Origin: Streptosporangiaceae bacterium
GTDB lineage: Bacteria > Actinomycetota > Actinomycetes > Streptosporangiales > Streptosporangiaceae
DNA length: 6,583 bases
Assembly (NCBI GenBank): GCA_030045175.1
Contig: JASIBM010000662.1
Span: 1-6,583, forward strand
Direction of reading: 5' to 3'
Both the position numbers and the translations under genes were made by a program. Numbering within the stretch: the stretch's first letter is position 1; each line of letters opens with the position of its first letter. A model generated the notes under the pieces. The model saw nothing but the letters and a program-made list of their open reading frames with translations, was not told the DNA's origin and ran no database searches. This document shows, piece after piece, positions 5,848-6,583 of the stretch.

Positions 5848-6583
5848 CTAGTGACATCGGGCTTCGTCGCGTAGCACGGCGGCGAGGTCCTGCGGAGCAG
5901 GCAGGACCCAGCCCGGCGGAGCGTGGCTGGGTCTGCCGACGGCTTCTTCGAGCGCCCGCGCACCGATCATCTGCCGGGTAAGGCCGCGGGCGGTGAACCA
6001 TGCCGCTGCGCTGGCCGCGTCGCGATCGAGGAAGTGCGCGCCATTCGGGTTGGCGATCACGTCGACGACCTGCGGAACGTCGATCATGACCAGCCGGCCG
6101 CGATGCAGCAGCAGGTTGTACGCGGACATGTCCCCGTGCGCCAGCCCATGACCAGCCAGCACGAGCATCGACTCGACAAGCTGGCGCCACAGGCCGACGA
6201 GCTCGTCTGGCTGCGGCCGGACCTCGGCGAGCCGGGGTGCCGCGGTGCCGTCTGGCTCGCCGATGAACTCGAGCAGGATTTCCGTTCCGAGCACTTGAAC
6301 GGGATATGGAACAGTGACGCCGGCCTGGTGCAGCCGGCACAGCGCGGTGAACTCGGCGTTCGCCCATTGCGTGGAGATCATCTCCCGGCCGGCCGCGGTG
6401 CGGTTCGCCATAGCCCGGTTCACGCGGGAATCGCGCACTCGCCGGCCTTCCAGGTACTGGTCGTCGCGGTGGAACATCCGGTGCCCGGCGTCCCGGTATC
6501 GCTTGGCAGCTAGCAGGCAGGACCGATCCGTCCCTGGCACGCTCCTGCGGATCAGGTGAACGTCGGCTTCCTTACCGGTCTTG
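5848..6583 (-). CDS. RIO1-family atypical serine kinase (5' end beyond window)
   Basis: The frame runs off the right edge, leaving 244 visible residues that begin inside the N-lobe. TGKEADVHLIRR is the glycine-loop equivalent of RIO kinases, and the Lys in LLAAKRYR is the ATP-binding lysine. HGDMSAYN (visible residues 149-156) is the catalytic loop with Asp151, and IDVPQ (167-171) carries the metal-binding Asp168 of the RIO DFG-equivalent. FHRDDQYLEGRRVRDSRVNRAMANRT and YPVQVLGTEILLEFIG are typical of the actinobacterial RIO1-like group. GTG 6540 is internal, because homology continues upstream of it. All key catalytic residues are present, so it should be an active ATPase or kinase. Eukaryotic and archaeal members act in small-subunit ribosome maturation; the bacterial substrate is unknown. 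It converges on nos and ends with TAG at 5848-5850. Confidence 0.93.
   Translation of the reverse strand, partial: KTGKEADVHLIRRSVPGTDRSCLLAAKRYRDAGHRMFHRDDQYLEGRRVRDSRVNRAMANRTAAGREMISTQWANAEFTALCRLHQAGVTVPYPVQVLGTEILLEFIGEPDGTAAPRLAEVRPQPDELVGLWRQLVESMLVLAGHGLAHGDMSAYNLLLHRGRLVMIDVPQVVDVIANPNGAHFLDRDAASAAAWFTARGLTRQMIGARALEEAVGRPSHAPPGWVLPAPQDLAAVLRDEARCH

Noticed and set aside
5923..6513. 196-codon plus-strand open frame over the kinase gene
   Set aside because: It is antisense to a RIO1 kinase with an intact HGD loop and IDVPQ motif.
6538..6540. GTG as the start of the kinase gene
   Set aside because: The frame stays open upstream and encodes KTGKEADVHLIRR, the expected RIO N-lobe loop, so the gene begins outside the window.

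Overview
The window comes from a high-GC Gram-positive bacterium, most likely a filamentous actinomycete. The base composition is roughly two-thirds GC by eye, and the coding frames strongly favour G or C at third positions. Three gene families point the same way: a large SARP/AfsR-type regulator with a STAND ATPase and TPR tail, a reductase-less nitric oxide synthase of the actinobacterial kind, and a RIO1-family kinase of the type common in Streptomyces and relatives. The genus cannot be named from this sequence.

Layout, left to right. Positions 1-385 hold no gene I can support. Positions 386-578 are the first copy of a 193-bp repeat, followed by a small hairpin (572-603), a shortened partial copy of the repeat core (611-652) and an AT-richer presumptive promoter region (661-848). 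The AfsR-like regulator occupies 849-4001 (+, 1050 aa). Just after it come a terminator-like hairpin (4028-4059) and then the second repeat copy in opposite orientation (4078-4270, 177 of 193 bases identical without gaps). The nitric oxide synthase oxygenase gene follows (best start 4400, end 5584, +). A perfect 11-bp hairpin (5696-5725) separates it from a convergent RIO1-like kinase gene (5848-6583, -), whose 5' end lies beyond the window.

How the parts may work together (inference). The regulator and the synthase are tandem and may form a regulator-target pair: an NTP-driven SARP-type activator next to an NO-producing or nitration enzyme. No P450, reductase or biosynthetic partner is visible, so the NO could serve signalling, stress protection or a nitration pathway outside the window. 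The kinase is convergent and probably unrelated in function.

The most unusual feature is the inverted pair of 193-bp repeats bracketing the regulator. The copies do not conserve a protein reading frame. They do conserve several inverted repeats, including a 10-bp stem, a possible pseudoknot partner and a 10-bp palindrome. They could be a dispersed non-coding or structured element, ends of a mobile element, or substrates for inversion of the regulator segment next to nos.
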